64,000 bases of DNA from Ailurus styani (taxonomy: Eukaryota > Chordata > Mammalia > Carnivora > Ailuridae): the NCBI GenBank assembly GCA_002007465.1, contig LNAC01000001.1, forward strand, positions 8,237,936-8,301,935, read 5' to 3'. A model generated the notes under the pieces. The model saw only the letters and a list, made by a program, of their open reading frames with translations, made no database searches and had not been told where the DNA came from. Made by a program: the position numbers and the translations under genes. Position 1 is the first letter of the stretch, and each line of letters opens with the position of its first letter. Of this stretch, positions 1-11,387 are shown piece after piece.

Positions 1-980
1 CAACTATTTATTTCAGTCAAGGCATTTGAAATTCGTAAGGGACCACAGCCGAGCTATTCCTGAGGAAGAAATGGCAGATTCCTGAGGCAAATGCTTGGGA
101 GCGGCTGTGGGTTCCCAGCATCCTCCGCTTCTTCCCCTCCTGCGCGTGCAGAGGCCTCCTCGCCCTTCGCTCTGGCCTTCTCAACATGTGGGTTGTTTGT
201 TCTCTGCCAAGACAAACCGGCCGTCGTGTCTACAGGGAGGGTGATACACAGACCCAGGGGTCCGGTGCTGGGACACGACCTGTCATAATACTGTTACCAG
301 CCCCTCGGCAGCGAAGCCATGATGTGTCCACCTGGCTCCGCAGAGGGAAGCGAATTTGAACCAGCGCGAACATGAAGGCCCGGAGGGGACAGGACACCAG
401 AGAATGCTACATTCTCTGTGAATTCCAAAGAATTCCGAGTCCACAAATGGGCAGCAAATCTGTGAAAACATTTCCTTGCCCCCTGCCTAAAGCTACTCGT
501 AGGAAAAAACGTAAAGTGGTTGGAAAGTAATACAAACTAAGGTACTTTACTTTGATCTTCAGACACCCACAGAGGCCCTTTCGCTCTGCAGGTCAGGGGA
601 GGGGCAGCCCTGAGGGCTCTTGTCTTGTCAAGGTGTGTTACAACTGTCCAGTTAGAGAGCCTCATTGGTGCATGAGCTGCGGGCCCACCGTGTGAGGTCT
701 CCATGGCCTTGGACAGATTTCTAGGGAACTGGCCAGTCTTCCTGGCTCCATCCCCCACCTTGTCCTCTGGCTCCAGGGGAAGCCAGACAGGAGCACAACA
801 CTCCTATGAGCATTCTCTAGTTTCCACACATGACAACAGCAGAGAGAACACAGACTCTGGGCTGTGGTCAAATCCACACCAGAAGGATCTGTTGTCTACC
901 GTCTTTTCTCAGAATTTATGGCTCTGCACTAGTCACTGAACTCAGTTCAGAATCATGACCTTGGAGTTCTAGACAAACAG
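1..980. other. Unique noncoding sequence, nothing recognised
   Basis: I see no gene, repeat family or RNA here. Short reading frames on both strands overlap one another and show no domain, so I treat them as chance. Confidence 0.5.
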
Positions 981-1145
981 TTCTTAAGCGTGGCTGCACT
1001 TTAGAATTTCTTGAGGAACTTTCTGGCACACCCCAGAACAATTGAATCCAAAGTCCTAGGGTTGGCCCCAAGGCAGGCAGTACTATTTCTTTTAAGTTCT
1101 CCAGATGTTTCCAATGGAACGTCCAAATCAAGAACCACCAGCCTA
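981..1145 (+). mobile_element. hAT-Charlie/MER-type nonautonomous DNA transposon fossil
   Basis: The stretch with GTGGCTGCACTTTAGAATT at its left, CCCCAGAACAATTGAATCCAAAG in its middle and an AGTTCTCCAGATG-like right side follows the layout of old MER elements (gctgcacattagaatcacc ... accaattaaatcagaatc). It is heavily diverged and has no coding capacity. The subfamily is uncertain. Confidence 0.45.
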
Positions 1146-1710
1146 AAGCCTATTAAAGTAGAGTTCAAACATTTCCCAGATCAGAGTTCAACATTCAGTT
1201 CAGGACATATGAGAAGTTCTGAAGAAGCCAGTTATAATCATCCAAATTGTTCCCAAAGAAAGGGGGGTGGGATGTAACAGCAACAAAAAAAAGTCTATTG
1301 CAGCCCCACAGCAGGCTGTGACAGAAACTAAAACTTAGGGGGGAAAAAAAAACAGCAAAAGAGGTACAGAGCAAAGGCAGAAAACATGCACATAAAATAT
1401 AAAATATGTCCTAAACTTTTAAGAATCGCTCCCGGGTCACTAAACAGAAAATGGGTGGTACTTACGAACAGAAGGTTAACTCCTAAGGTGGATAGAACCT
1501 TGGACTTCATCTAGTCCATCAGTACGCCCATGCTGTGTCCCACCACCTAGGGGAGAATGTCCCTCCAAAAAAACGATACCATGTGTGGGTTTAGCTCTAT
1601 TTGGAAGGGAAAAGGGAAAAGAAACATAGTTACATCACTTGGGTAAGCTGGATAATACGACCCTTTTCCATCTTAAAAGAAGAGGTGATCTTCAAAAAAG
1701 AAGCAGTAAA

Positions 1711-1913
1711 TGGTACACCTGGGTAGCTCAGTCCGTTAGGTGTCTGCCTTCTGCTCAGGTCATGATCCCAGGGTCCTGAGATCAAGGCCTGCATGGGGCT
1801 CCCTGCTCAGCCTGCTTCTCCCTCTCCCTCTGCTGCTCCCCCTGCTTGTGCTCACTCACTCTTTCTCTCTGTCAAATAAATAAATAAAATATTTAAAAAA
1901 CAAAACAAAAACA
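1711..1913 (+). mobile_element. CAN-SINE (SINEC), sense
   Basis: Starts TGGTACACCTGGGTAGCTCAG, has the box-like TCATGATCCCAGGGTCCTGAG, a CT-rich body, and ends CAAATAAATAAATAAAAT plus an A-rich tail. Confidence 0.93.
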
Positions 1914-2067
1914 AATTGGTTCAAGCCTTTAAGTGCAAATACATTTGTCCAGGACAGAAAAAGAACTTGTGGATTTAATCTGAGGACAACTGTCAACATT
2001 CACTGGAAAAAAAGGTTAAAATAGCATTACCACTTTCAAATAAATTGTATTTAGAAACTCTGGGCTG

Positions 2068-2412
2068 ATGAATTTGATTTTTTTTGCATTTATTATCATT
2101 TTTTATTATGTTACATTAGTCACCATACAGTACATCATTAGTTTTTGATGTAGTGTTCCATGACTCATTGTTTGCATATAACAGCCAGTGCTCCATGCAA
2201 TCCATGCCCTCCTTAATACCCATCACCGGGCTCACCCATCCCCCCAACTCCTCTCCCCTCTAAACCCTCAGTTTGTTGTAAGGAGTAGCATGGAGGACTT
2301 TAGGAGAAGGAAGGGGAAAATGAAGTGGGGGAAATCAGAGGGGGAGATGAACCATGAGAGACTATGGACTCCGTAGTCCATCTCCACAAATTGAGAGGTG
2401 AATTTGATTTTA
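2068..2412 (-). mobile_element. L1 3'-end insertion with 5' inversion (twin-primed)
   Basis: From 2081 to about 2276 the DNA is the antisense of a carnivore L1 3' UTR. From about 2281 to 2376 it switches to the sense strand of the neighbouring upstream L1 segment (GGGGGAGATGAACCATGAGAG). The same sense segment occurs in normal order at 37140-37230. The whole is bounded by the target-site duplication TGAATTTGATTTT at 2068-2080 and 2400-2412. Inversion inside one duplication is the mark of twin priming. Confidence 0.85.
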
Positions 2413-2429
2413 CACCTTCTTAAAATTCT

Positions 2430-2616
2430 TTTTTTACTTTTAAAGATTTATTTTTTTATTTTAGAGAGGGGGGGGCATAAGCAGGGTGGGGGAGAGGCAG
2501 AGGCAGAGGGAGGAAGAGAATCTCAACATGGGGCTGGATCTCACAACCCTGAGATCATGACGTGAGCGGAAATCAAGAGTCAGATGCTCAACCAGCTGAG
2601 CCATCCGGGCACCCCG
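2430..2616 (-). mobile_element. CAN-SINE, antisense
   Basis: Poly-T side AAAGATTTATTTTTTTATTTTAG on the left; it ends GAGCCATCCGGGCACCCC. The flanks CACCTTCTTAAAATTCTT and CACCTTCCTAGAATTCTT form a slightly diverged target-site duplication. Confidence 0.93.
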
Positions 2617-2730
2617 CACCTTCCTAGAATTCTTCTATGGGTTAATAAACAGATGGTTCATCCAAATGGAGGGGGAAGAAAAGCATTCATTATCAGGAGT
2701 CAACATGAATTGACTTAAGCATTCACTCCA

Positions 2731-2926
2731 GGGGCGCCTGGGTGGCTCAGTGGGTTAAGCCTCTGACTTCAGCTCAGGTCATGAGTTCAGGGTCCCAGGG
2801 TTGAGCCCAGCATCAGGATTTCTGCTCAGTGGGGAGCCTGCTTCCCCGCCTCTCTGTCTGCCTCTCTGCCTGCTTGTGATCTCAGTCAAATAAATAATAA
2901 AATCTTAAAAAAAAAGAAAAAAAAGG
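2731..2926 (+). mobile_element. CAN-SINE, sense
   Basis: Starts GGGGCGCCTGGGTGGCTCAG and ends CAAATAAATAATAAAATCTT plus poly-A. The flanking CACTCCA occurs on both sides and may be the remnant of a target-site duplication. Confidence 0.94.
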
Positions 2927-2929
2927 AAC

Positions 2930-4612
2930 TCACTCCAAACAAAAAAGTATTTTATGCAGGGCTGCTAGACAAGTAGATCAGAAAAAAAATACAGAACTGG
3001 TACTGTGGTATCACCAGTTTCCTGGTAGCATTGTGAACAAGGACACACCACGGGCCTTGATGATAACAGTGAATCTGTGATGGGGGGCACCCAAAGCCCC
3101 AACCCCGTGCCTCCATCAGTCCCTACCTCGAAAGACTGGTGCTAAATGTGGGAAGGCTCTAGCACCTGGGTCCATCCGAGTGTGGTTTGTCATCTTTTCT
3201 GTCTGTCTTTCTCCCTCCCTATCTTTCTGAGGTAACTTCGCTTAGAAGGCATGTGAAATAAGGTGACTAAAAACAGAATCAGAAGATCAAAACCATGAAG
3301 AAGAAGAAGAAGAAATGAATATGCCAACCAGAGAAGTTTCTAAGAGTGAATGTTAACTTTGACCCTGAGCTTCTCAGAAGCCAGGGCAAGAAGGGAAGCA
3401 TGATTGGTTTCATTTCTGCCCACAGAAGGATGATCCATTTTTATCTTGGCACCAAGTTTTGAGAAGAACCTATCGGTTGAAACCTCACACAAGGAACACA
3501 GGGCCTATGACAACGTCTTCAGGGAGAGTATTTAGCAATCCCTGAGGCACACTCAGTTCGGGACAATTTGCAGGGAGTTTAACAAAGGACGACTTGCAAA
3601 GGCATGAGTAGGGTACATGGGAGCCACGACCACCCAGGCTGGAGGAGACTATGGAGAAAGGCAGCCAGCCCAAGATGACCCTGCAAAAATGGAGCTCACT
3701 CTTCCCCTGCCTTTCAGTCTTTCAGGGCTCTCACTGAGCCCAACCAGAAGCCAGAAGCCCCTCTGAGGCAGTCCACACAAGCAGCCTCTTGGGGACAAGG
3801 CAGGGCAGAGAAAGGTGAGAAGATCTGGAGGGGCAAAGAGAAGAGAACTGGGACAAATGGTTTCGCGGAAAGTGCAGAAAAGATTTGATGGCACCGCTTT
3901 TTGGAGGAAAAAAGCGAGAAAAGGATTTTCAACATAATTCAGAAAGGCCACCTACAAGAGCATACCCTAATGTGATTTGCACATGTCACTGGCTGATGAA
4001 GTAACATGATACAAAAAGTAGACTTCAGAACTCCCAGAGGATGGATGGACTATGTGTCCTTTATATTATTTTCTAAAATCGATACTTCCTTTTTGGGAGG
4101 CAATGCTGGTCATTGAGGAGCACCTGGTGTGCTGATGTGTCCAGTTGGCAGCTGAAGACAGATCTGCAAGCTTTAGATCCCAAAGTAACAAGTGGCAGGG
4201 TAGGGACGACAGTCTGTTCTGGCCAATGTTTGGCCCAGACTGAACACCGAAGATCTTAAAACCATATATTGAGAATGGTACTAGAGAAGAGATTTCATGG
4301 GAACATAATAGATGCCTTCAATATCTGAGAGACTTCCAGAAAAAAGATTATCTGAGTTTCTGTGTCATTCCAGAGATGGAACAAGGGCCAATGGTTTCCA
4401 GGTAGAAATAAATAAATTGCAGTTCCATAAATGAAGAAGCTTCTAAGGTTCTTTTGGGTTACCAAACTAAGGAATGAGCTTCTGCAAAATACAGAGGGCC
4501 TCAAATCCCTCAAGTAGAGGTTGGAGGTAGATGACAATGGAATGAATTCAGTGGCCTGAGCTTGAGGGTTGACTTTTTTCCGAGTTTCTTGCTACATGCT
4601 TGACAGGCATAT
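2930..4612. other. Unique noncoding sequence
   Basis: No recognised gene or repeat. A short purine run (AAGAAGAAGAAGAAG near 3298) is the only simple sequence. Overlapping frames at 3649-3951 are chance frames without a recognisable domain. Confidence 0.5.
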
Positions 4613-4626
4613 ATTCATTTAATCTT

Positions 4627-4754
4627 CTTTTTTTTTTTTAAGATTTAAAAAATTTATTTAACAGGGAGCCTGATGTGGGCCTTGATCCCAGGACCCTCGG
4701 ATCATGACCTGAGCCAAAGGCAGACCCTTAACGACTGAGCCACCCAGGTGCCCC
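4627..4754 (-). mobile_element. CAN-SINE, antisense, short form
   Basis: Poly-T then AAGATTTAAAAAATTTATTTAACAGG; ends GAGCCACCCAGGTGCCCC. The CT-rich section is deleted. A target-site duplication TCATTTAATCTT is visible on both sides. Confidence 0.92.
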
Positions 4755-4759
4755 TCATT

Positions 4760-5500
4760 TAATCTTGTAAGGATGTACTGATCTCCCCAATTTCAGAAGA
4801 GAACACCAGGGATGGCTGGTAACTGACAGAACCAAGATTCAGTCCTGCTCATCCAACTGCAGAGCTCATGTGTTCATCCAGGCTGCACATTCCCTTCTGC
4901 CATGGAAGGGATTCCCACTCTCAGTGGAAGGTTGGACTCAATTGTCCCTCCTTAGTTCCTTCTGACTCCTGAATTGAATGTAATTACGCTACAATTCAGG
5001 GATCCCCTTGAGGGGATGCTACCAGTAAGATCCTTGTGGCCTGGTGTGGCAAGGAAAGGAAGGACCTGCGGTCTTATGGGAAGGACTGATGTGAATACAG
5101 GTGAAAAAGGAAGGATATTCCAGGGAAGGGGACCAGAGAGAGCAGAGGCAGAGCCAGAACAAGGACCAGAGAAGAAAATTACAGTGGCAGGAAGACCAGT
5201 TTTAAGCCAGAACACAGTAGGATATATTACAACAAAGGTACTTGGCAAGTTGGGAGGCCCTTTAGGAAGTAATGGAACAATCTACCAATAAGATGTGAAA
5301 GCAAGATGTGAAAGGAGTCAACAATAAGTAACTCAGCCTCATTTCATGGTTGCATTTCAAATTAGGGATTTGCCTCTGGGTTAAGGACAACTATAGATCG
5401 GTGCTGATTCCTGTGGTCAATGAGATTAGCTAGCTTTGCTATATTTAGGACACGTACACCTTCTTGGAGCCGCTAGTTAATTAAATAAAGTTGACCTAGT
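4760..5500. other. Unique noncoding sequence
   Basis: No repeat family or gene recognised. The 105-codon frame at 4974-5291 is overlapped by a 98-codon antisense frame and has no recognisable domain. Confidence 0.45.
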
Positions 5501-5504
5501 CATC

Positions 5505-6095
5505 TTCTGCAGTAGATACCCTTGGGTTATCCTGATAATCCCCAATAAACCATATCTCCTAGTACCCAAAGCTTTGGGTAGCCCCCTCCCCTTAAATCTG
5601 GGCTGAGCTTGCAACCACTCTAACCTATAAAATGCAGAAGTGACATCATGCCGGTTCTGAACCTAAGCTTACAGAAGGCTTAGAGGTTTCTACTTTTTGC
5701 CTATTTGGAGCCCTGCATCACCACGTGAGAAGTCTGGCTAGGCCGTCTTACTGTAGACACCAAGTAGAGAGGCTACATGGAAAGGCAATGGGGGGAGAGA
5801 GGCCCTGAGGCTCCCTGGAGGAGGAGGAGCCAGATGCCAGAGAGTCCCAGACACCACTCCCATTGAGGTAGCACAGCCCCAGAGCCTGGAGCCTTTCTAG
5901 CTGAGCCACCAGATACAAGTAAAGAAACCATTATGGCCATTCCAGCCCTAGTGGAAATCAAATGGAATACAGACAGGCTGACTCTCCCACACCCCATCCA
6001 AATTCTCAATCTGCAGAATCAGGAAGAGTAATTAAGTGGCTGTCTTTTCAAGCTACTAAGTTCTGGGTAGCTTCCCACATAGCAACTGAAACAAG
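5505..6095 (+). mobile_element. MLT1-like ERVL-MaLR solo LTR, sense, diverged
   Basis: Diagnostic parts remain in order: GTGATAATCCCC-like start, CTGGGCTGAGCTTGCAACC, GCATCACCACGTGAGAAG and the 3' end CAAGCTACTAAGTTCTGGGTAG followed by AGCAACTGAAACA. It is an ancient, noncoding solo LTR. Exact ends and subfamily are uncertain. Confidence 0.6.
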
Positions 6096-6256
6096 GATCT
6101 CCCAGACTTACTAAAAAGTCCTTTCTGTAAGAGCTATTACTCTTAACCCAAGAGGAAGGGCCCCAGCAGCCTTGTTGGTAATACTTAACCCCACCCCTAC
6201 CCAGGTCAACTCTCAGTTACAGGCCAGCCATCTCCAGCCATGGAAAGAGTAAGAGA

Positions 6257-6481
6257 GGGGCACCTGGGTGGCTCAGTGGTGAAAGCCTCTGCCTTTGGCT
6301 CAGGTCATGATCTCAGGGTCCTGGGATCGAGGCCCATATCGGGCTCCCTGCTCGGCGGGGAGCCTGCTTCCTCCTCTCTCTGCCTGCTCTGCCTACTTGT
6401 AATCTCTCTCTGTCAAATCAATCAATCAATCAATTAATTAATTAATTAAAAAATCTTTTAAAAAATTAAAATTAAAAAAAA
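6257..6481 (+). mobile_element. CAN-SINE, sense
   Basis: Starts GGGGCACCTGGGTGGCTCAG; the CT body ends in an (AATC)n/(AATT)n tail. GTAAGAG before and ATAAGAG after may be the duplicated target. Confidence 0.94.
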
Positions 6482-6484
6482 GCA

Positions 6485-7779
6485 TAAGAGAAAAGGTGAA
6501 AAGATGGTGGCCTTAGCAAATGACACTTTCCAAGTCTTGCTTCTCTCCCTTACAAGGCCCTACAGTAATTCATGTGACTGAATTACTCATATTCCTTATG
6601 TTGTTGTAACACAATCCTATTTTTATTTACTCTAGTGTGTAGTGAGCTGCTCTTACTAGCAACCAAAACCAAATAAACAAACAAACAAAAAACCAAACAA
6701 ATCTTAAAACTAACCTGTTCTCCCATTCACCCATTCCTTACAGAAGAAGCCACTTTTCTCCTGAATTGCACCCATTTGCACTAAATGCAGTTAAATTGGG
6801 TTTTGGGGGTAGATTTGGCATCAGAGCGCCATCCCTGAGAAATGAACCAATCCACAAGCCATGGGACTAAGGCAACTACCCCACCTAGATCAGCCTGAGA
6901 CATTCTCCAATCAGTACCAGAATAGGACCACCTCAATCTGGAAATAGCCATTTCTTGGCCATGTCAAAGAATTCAGCAGCTCTAAGAAAGCAGAGACTTG
7001 GCGCTATACTTCAAACCTTCTCCAGAAACACATAAGCAGACAGAGGACTGTCATGATAGATGTGATTATAAAGTTTCCACTAAGTGTAACTTCATGCAAA
7101 TTGAATTTAACCAACCTGTCACCTTATGAACTCATGTCAACCTGTGGAAGGTTGAGACCCATTCTTCATGTCAGTCCAATCATTAGCAGGTTAGTGGAAG
7201 CTACTCATTACTTTCAGCTAGCAGCTTGGTCTCCTGATTTGTTCTCAAGCAGCCAAGCTGTGGCCACAGGATCTGGGCAAACTGCTTAAACTGACGCCAT
7301 GTTTTACTTGGGCATGGTGAAGCATGCCCTGATGTGTGACAGACAGGGAGAGATGGGGTCTGGGAGCCCAGACCCTTATGGACAGATGTCAAGGTCAGAC
7401 ATCTGCATGATAAAGGTTTCCCATGTCCAAGAGTACCTTCCCATTCTGAATGCCTGACTCCTCTGAAGAAATGACTGAAAGTTGATTTACTTATGAACTT
7501 TTTTTTTCCTATTCATCCCATCTCCTCCAGGGAAGGATGTGAGTAGCAAAGCAAATGAAATCAGTATCTCTTTCTCCCTGCCTGTCCTATGCCTTGGTCA
7601 TCATGGAAGAGAGTTATCATCTGGCTGTCTCTGAGGCTGGAAACATATAATTGATTTGGCTATTAAATGACCTGTGTAGTGTTAAGGCAGCCCTGACTCT
7701 CTCAATAGAACACCTCCTTCCTACAACCACTATGTGTATAGAACCTCACAATTCTCAAGGCACTTTCACATGTAATTGT

Positions 7780-7780
<1 letters not shown>
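6485..7780. other. Unique noncoding sequence
   Basis: Contains an AAAC-rich patch near 6660-6700. Otherwise no gene, RNA or repeat family is recognised. Confidence 0.45.
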
Positions 7781-7782
<2 letters not shown>

Positions 7783-7811
<29 letters not shown>

Positions 7812-7829
7812 ACGATGATGATAGTGATG
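7783..7829 (+). repeat. (GAT)n microsatellite
   Basis: About fifteen GAT/GAC units, slightly interrupted. It adjoins the antisense MIR that follows. Confidence 0.9.
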
Positions 7830-8030
7830 GCTAACACTGATAGGACAGACACTCTGCAAATGCTTTACACCCAGGAGGCCATTTCAGCCTTAAAACAGCC
7901 TTATTAGATATGGATGTGATTATCCCAGTGTACAGATGAGGCCCAGAGAAGTCACTTGCCCTCAAGGCCATATGACTAGGAAATGGCAGAGACAGCATTT
8001 GCCTGCAGGTTGCCCCAACTCTAGAATCTT
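7830..8030 (-). mobile_element. MIR SINE, antisense
   Basis: Order AATGCTTTACACCCAGG, CAGATGAGGCCCAGAGAAGTC, TTGCCCTCAAGGCCATA, GCAGAGACAGCATTTG matches the reverse complement of MIR. Confidence 0.75.
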
Positions 8031-8462
8031 CTTCTTGGGCTGTTCTCTATTTACAGGTAGGTGCTTCAGCTGAGGGACTACAGGTCGACCCCTGTCCTCT
8101 ATGATGATGGCTTGGGAACTTCTCAGACATTTTCTTCAGCTTCATCCTACAGTACTTGCCCCATGACTGGCCTACACTGGGGCACTAGTGGGAGGAGGAA
8201 AATGGGATTGGAGGTTATGGACCATCAGGAAGGAGGGAGGAGCAGGGGACAAGAGCCATGCCCCCATCCTACTCCTCACCCCAGAGCACAATCTGAGCTT
8301 GAGGCCTTGAGACATTTTCTGTAAGAAAATGGAAAAGCTTAGAGGAAATTCCTGATGTTCTAACTAATGTACAAACAACTCCTGCCCTGGGTTCCATCTG
8401 AAGCCACAAAAGACCCTCTCCTCTGCCTTCCCAGCCCCTATGCCTCAGTAATTGGTCTACAC

Positions 8463-8673
8463 TTGTGGTTCTCCATCAAGGTGATTTTGATCCCTGAGAG
8501 GGTGTTTGACAATGTCAGGGACATTTTTGGTCATCACATCAGGAGAGTGGTGCTACTGGCATCTAGTGGATAAAGACCAGGGATGGTGTTAAACATTCTA
8601 CAGTGCACAGGACAGCCCCTACAACAAAGAATTATCTGGTTCAAACGATCAATAGCGTCAAGGTTGGGAAAGC
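8463..8673 (+). mobile_element. MER5A hAT-Charlie nonautonomous transposon
   Basis: Near-complete copy: GTGGTTCTCCATCAAGG, GACATTTTTGGTCATCACA, GTGCTACTGGCATCTAGTGG, CAGTGCACAGGACAGCCCC, ACAACAAAGAATTATCTGG, and the right end AAGGTTGGGAAAGCCTG. Old and noncoding. Confidence 0.88.
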
Positions 8674-8924
8674 CTGATCTACACCAATCTAGATCCCACT
8701 GGACCCTTCTCAACAGCTTCCAGGGTGTCCACACCCCTTGCCAGTTCAAGTGAAAGCCCTTTTAGTGGACTGCCTGACCAGAGGCACAGATGTGGATTAA
8801 AGGGGACACCCCCATGTCAGCCACAGGACTGGGGAGTAGGACTGTGGGTGGAACCAGCTAAGACCAGGGGGCACAAGAGGCAGCCCCAGCTCATTTCCAC
8901 TTTGAAGAGAGGGTATTAGCACCA

Positions 8925-9115
8925 CTGATCTCTTCATGGATGGCGGACCCTGTGCTCTTTGTGTCCTTCATCTCTTTGAATCCTCACAAAAAGGATTATC
9001 TCTGAGGCAGATTATATTTTTAGTTCCATTTTCCAGATGATCAAACCAAGACTTAGAGATATTAAGTAACTAGATGAGGACAAAACACTTGTCTGAGATC
9101 ATGCAGCTACTTGGA
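8925..9115 (-). mobile_element. MIR SINE, antisense
   Basis: TTTGAATCCTCACAAAAAGG, TTCCATTTTCCAGATGATC, TTAAGTAACTAG and TGAGATCATGCAGCTACTTGG follow the MIR antisense order. Confidence 0.65.
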
Positions 9116-9469
9116 TGACTTTGCAAGCATCTTGCCTATTTCTCCCAGACAGCTGTCTAAATATCTGGCTCCCGGTAGGAAAAAATGAGGACACTTTAAC
9201 TTTCCTTTACTTAAAAAGTAAACAAGAAGTAAATAAAATAAAAAATAAATAAAAAGCACCTCCCAGATCAACTACTGCTCATGCCCCACGGTGGTTTAGT
9301 CAGTCTCCTCTCCTCTCTTTCCTCTACCTTCACATCCAGTCCACTGGCAAGTGCAGTCAACTCAACTTTCAGGATAAATGTGGACTCTCCCCTGCCCACC
9401 ATCCCCACTTCCACCATCCTCGCCCCAGCCTCCACCTTCTCCCTTGGGATCTCCTGCTTCCTTCCTTTG

Positions 9470-9600
9470 CCTGCCTCATACCCAGTCTGTTTGCCACAAG
9501 GCAGTCAGGCTGAGTCTACTAGAACTTTGGTCGGATCTTGCCACATCTCTCTCAAAGCCTTCTGATGCCCCCCTAAGGCCAACTGGGAAGCCTAGACACC
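9470..9600 (+). mobile_element. L2-like fragment
   Basis: CCTCATACCCAGTCTGTTTGCC followed by GGATCTTGCCACATCTCTC and AAAGCCTTCTGATG resembles an L2 3' region. Diverged, so the call is tentative. The 9600-10080 stretch that follows shows no recognised feature. Confidence 0.4.
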
Positions 9601-10693
9601 CAGCCGCACCAGGCTGTGATGAGGCATCCCAATCTCCCTGGATGGTGTCCAAAAAAACTGAGTGGGAGTTGGAGCTTTCATCCTCCCCACACCCAGAAGT
9701 AGTAAGGTACCCCCACCACCACTTCTGTGTCAGTGAAGAATGCATGGAATTCTAGACTTCACCCCAACCCAGATGTGAAAAGACACCCTACTGCCTCCTC
9801 AGAGGTGATATCAGAGGAAGCAACAAGGCTGCCTCCCTCCCAACACACACACGCACAGAGTCAGTGGAGGCCATGTGGGGAGCAGAAACAAGACACAAAT
9901 GCCCATCCCAGCCAGGGAGATATCATCAGAGCCATAGCGGGATCCTGAACTCCCACCCCTGCCCAGCAAATAATGAGTCCCTCACTGAGGGTGTCAGTGG
10001 AGGCTAACTGAAGAACCTGGACTTTTATCTCCATCTACCAGTAACAAGGCAGTTCCCCTTTTGTCCACTGGGGTGGTGTCAGAGGAAGACTGTTGAAACA
10101 CAAGTTTAAATAATACACAGAGTCCATAACAAAATACCCAAAACACCTGTGTCTTAATCAAAATCACTTGTCATACCAAGAACCAGGAAGATCTCAAAAT
10201 AAATAGAAAAAAAAAAGACAATCGATACCAACACTAAAATGACACAAATGTCAAAATTATCAAGGACTTTAATACGATCATCATCAAAATGTTCCAATGA
10301 GTAATTATAAACACATTTGAAATAAATGAAAAACTAGGAAGTCTCAACAAATAAATAGAAAATATCATCAAAGAAAGAAAAGCCATAAATAAGAACAAAA
10401 AGAAATTTTTGACCTAAAAAATATAAAATAACAACAACAACGACAAAAACCCTCAGTGGATAGGCTCAACAGCATAATTGAAAAGACAGAGAAAAGAATC
10501 CATGAACTTGAAGAGAGAATAACAAAAATTATCCAAACTGATCAGAGAGAAAATAGACTAAAATAATGAACAAAATCTCAGAGACCTGTGGAATTATAAC
10601 AAAAGATAAAAATTTTGTGTCATTGGAGTCCCAGGAAGAGAGGAAAAGTGGCTGGAGATTAAAAAAAAAAAAAGTACTTAAAAAATAATGGCT

Positions 10694-10872
10694 GAGGGGT
10701 TCCTGGCTGACTCAGTCAGTTAAGTGTTTGCCCTCGACCCATGTCATGGAATAGAGCCCTGTGTCAGGCTCCCTGCTTAGTAGGGGGTCTGCTTCTCCCT
10801 CCCCTTCTGCTCCTCCCCTCTGCTCATGTTCCCTCTCTCTCTCTCAAATAAATTAATAAAAAAATATTTAAA
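10694..10872 (+). mobile_element. CAN-SINE, sense, diverged
   Basis: Begins GAGGGGTTCCTGGCTGACTCAGTCAG and ends TCAAATAAATTAATAAAAAAATATTT. It sits inside the old L1. Confidence 0.88.
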
Positions 10873-11179
10873 ATAAAAGCTATACAAAGAGGTACACTCA
10901 AAAGCACCATAGATAAACCAAAATGAAATCCTAAAAAATGTTCAAGCAAATCACAAAGTTGCAGACTTAAGCTTAATATAGCAATGATTACATCAAATGT
11001 AAATGATCTAAATGCACCAATTAAAAGACAGAGATTGATAGAGTGCATAAGAAGAAAAATGAACAAACTATATGCTAGCTATAAGAATTTCACTTTGAAC
11101 TTAGTGCATTTATATGAAAATAAAAGGATAGAGAACTACATGCCATCTAGGCATTAATCCAAAAAAGGCGGGAGTGGCT

Positions 11180-11387
11180 GGGCGCCTGGGTGGCTCAGTA
11201 GGTTAAAGCCTCTGCTTTCGGCTCAGGTCATGATCTCAGCGTCCTGGGATCGAGGCCCACGTCGGGCTCTCTGCTCAGCAGGGAGCCTGCTTCCTCCTCT
11301 CCCTGTCTCTCTGCCTGCCTCTCTGCCTACTTGTAATCTCTCTCTCTGTGTCAAATAAATAAATAAAATCTTAAAAAAAAAAAAAAG
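11180..11387 (+). mobile_element. CAN-SINE, sense, young copy
   Basis: Starts GGGCGCCTGGGTGGCTCAG with the TCTGCCTGCCTCTCTGCC body and TCAAATAAATAAATAAAATC tail. A perfect target-site duplication (AAAAAAGGCGGGAGTGGCT) lies before 11180 and again from about 11382, showing a recent insertion into the L1. Confidence 0.97.

Noticed and set aside
1711..1780. tRNA-like start of the SINEs as real tRNA genes
   Set aside because: The tRNA-like A and B boxes belong to the CAN-SINE head. The cloverleaf is degenerate and continues into the SINE body.
7783..7829. Regular short repeats considered as CRISPR or coding poly-Asp
   Set aside because: This is a plain (GAT)n microsatellite in mammalian DNA. No array with spacers occurs anywhere in the window.
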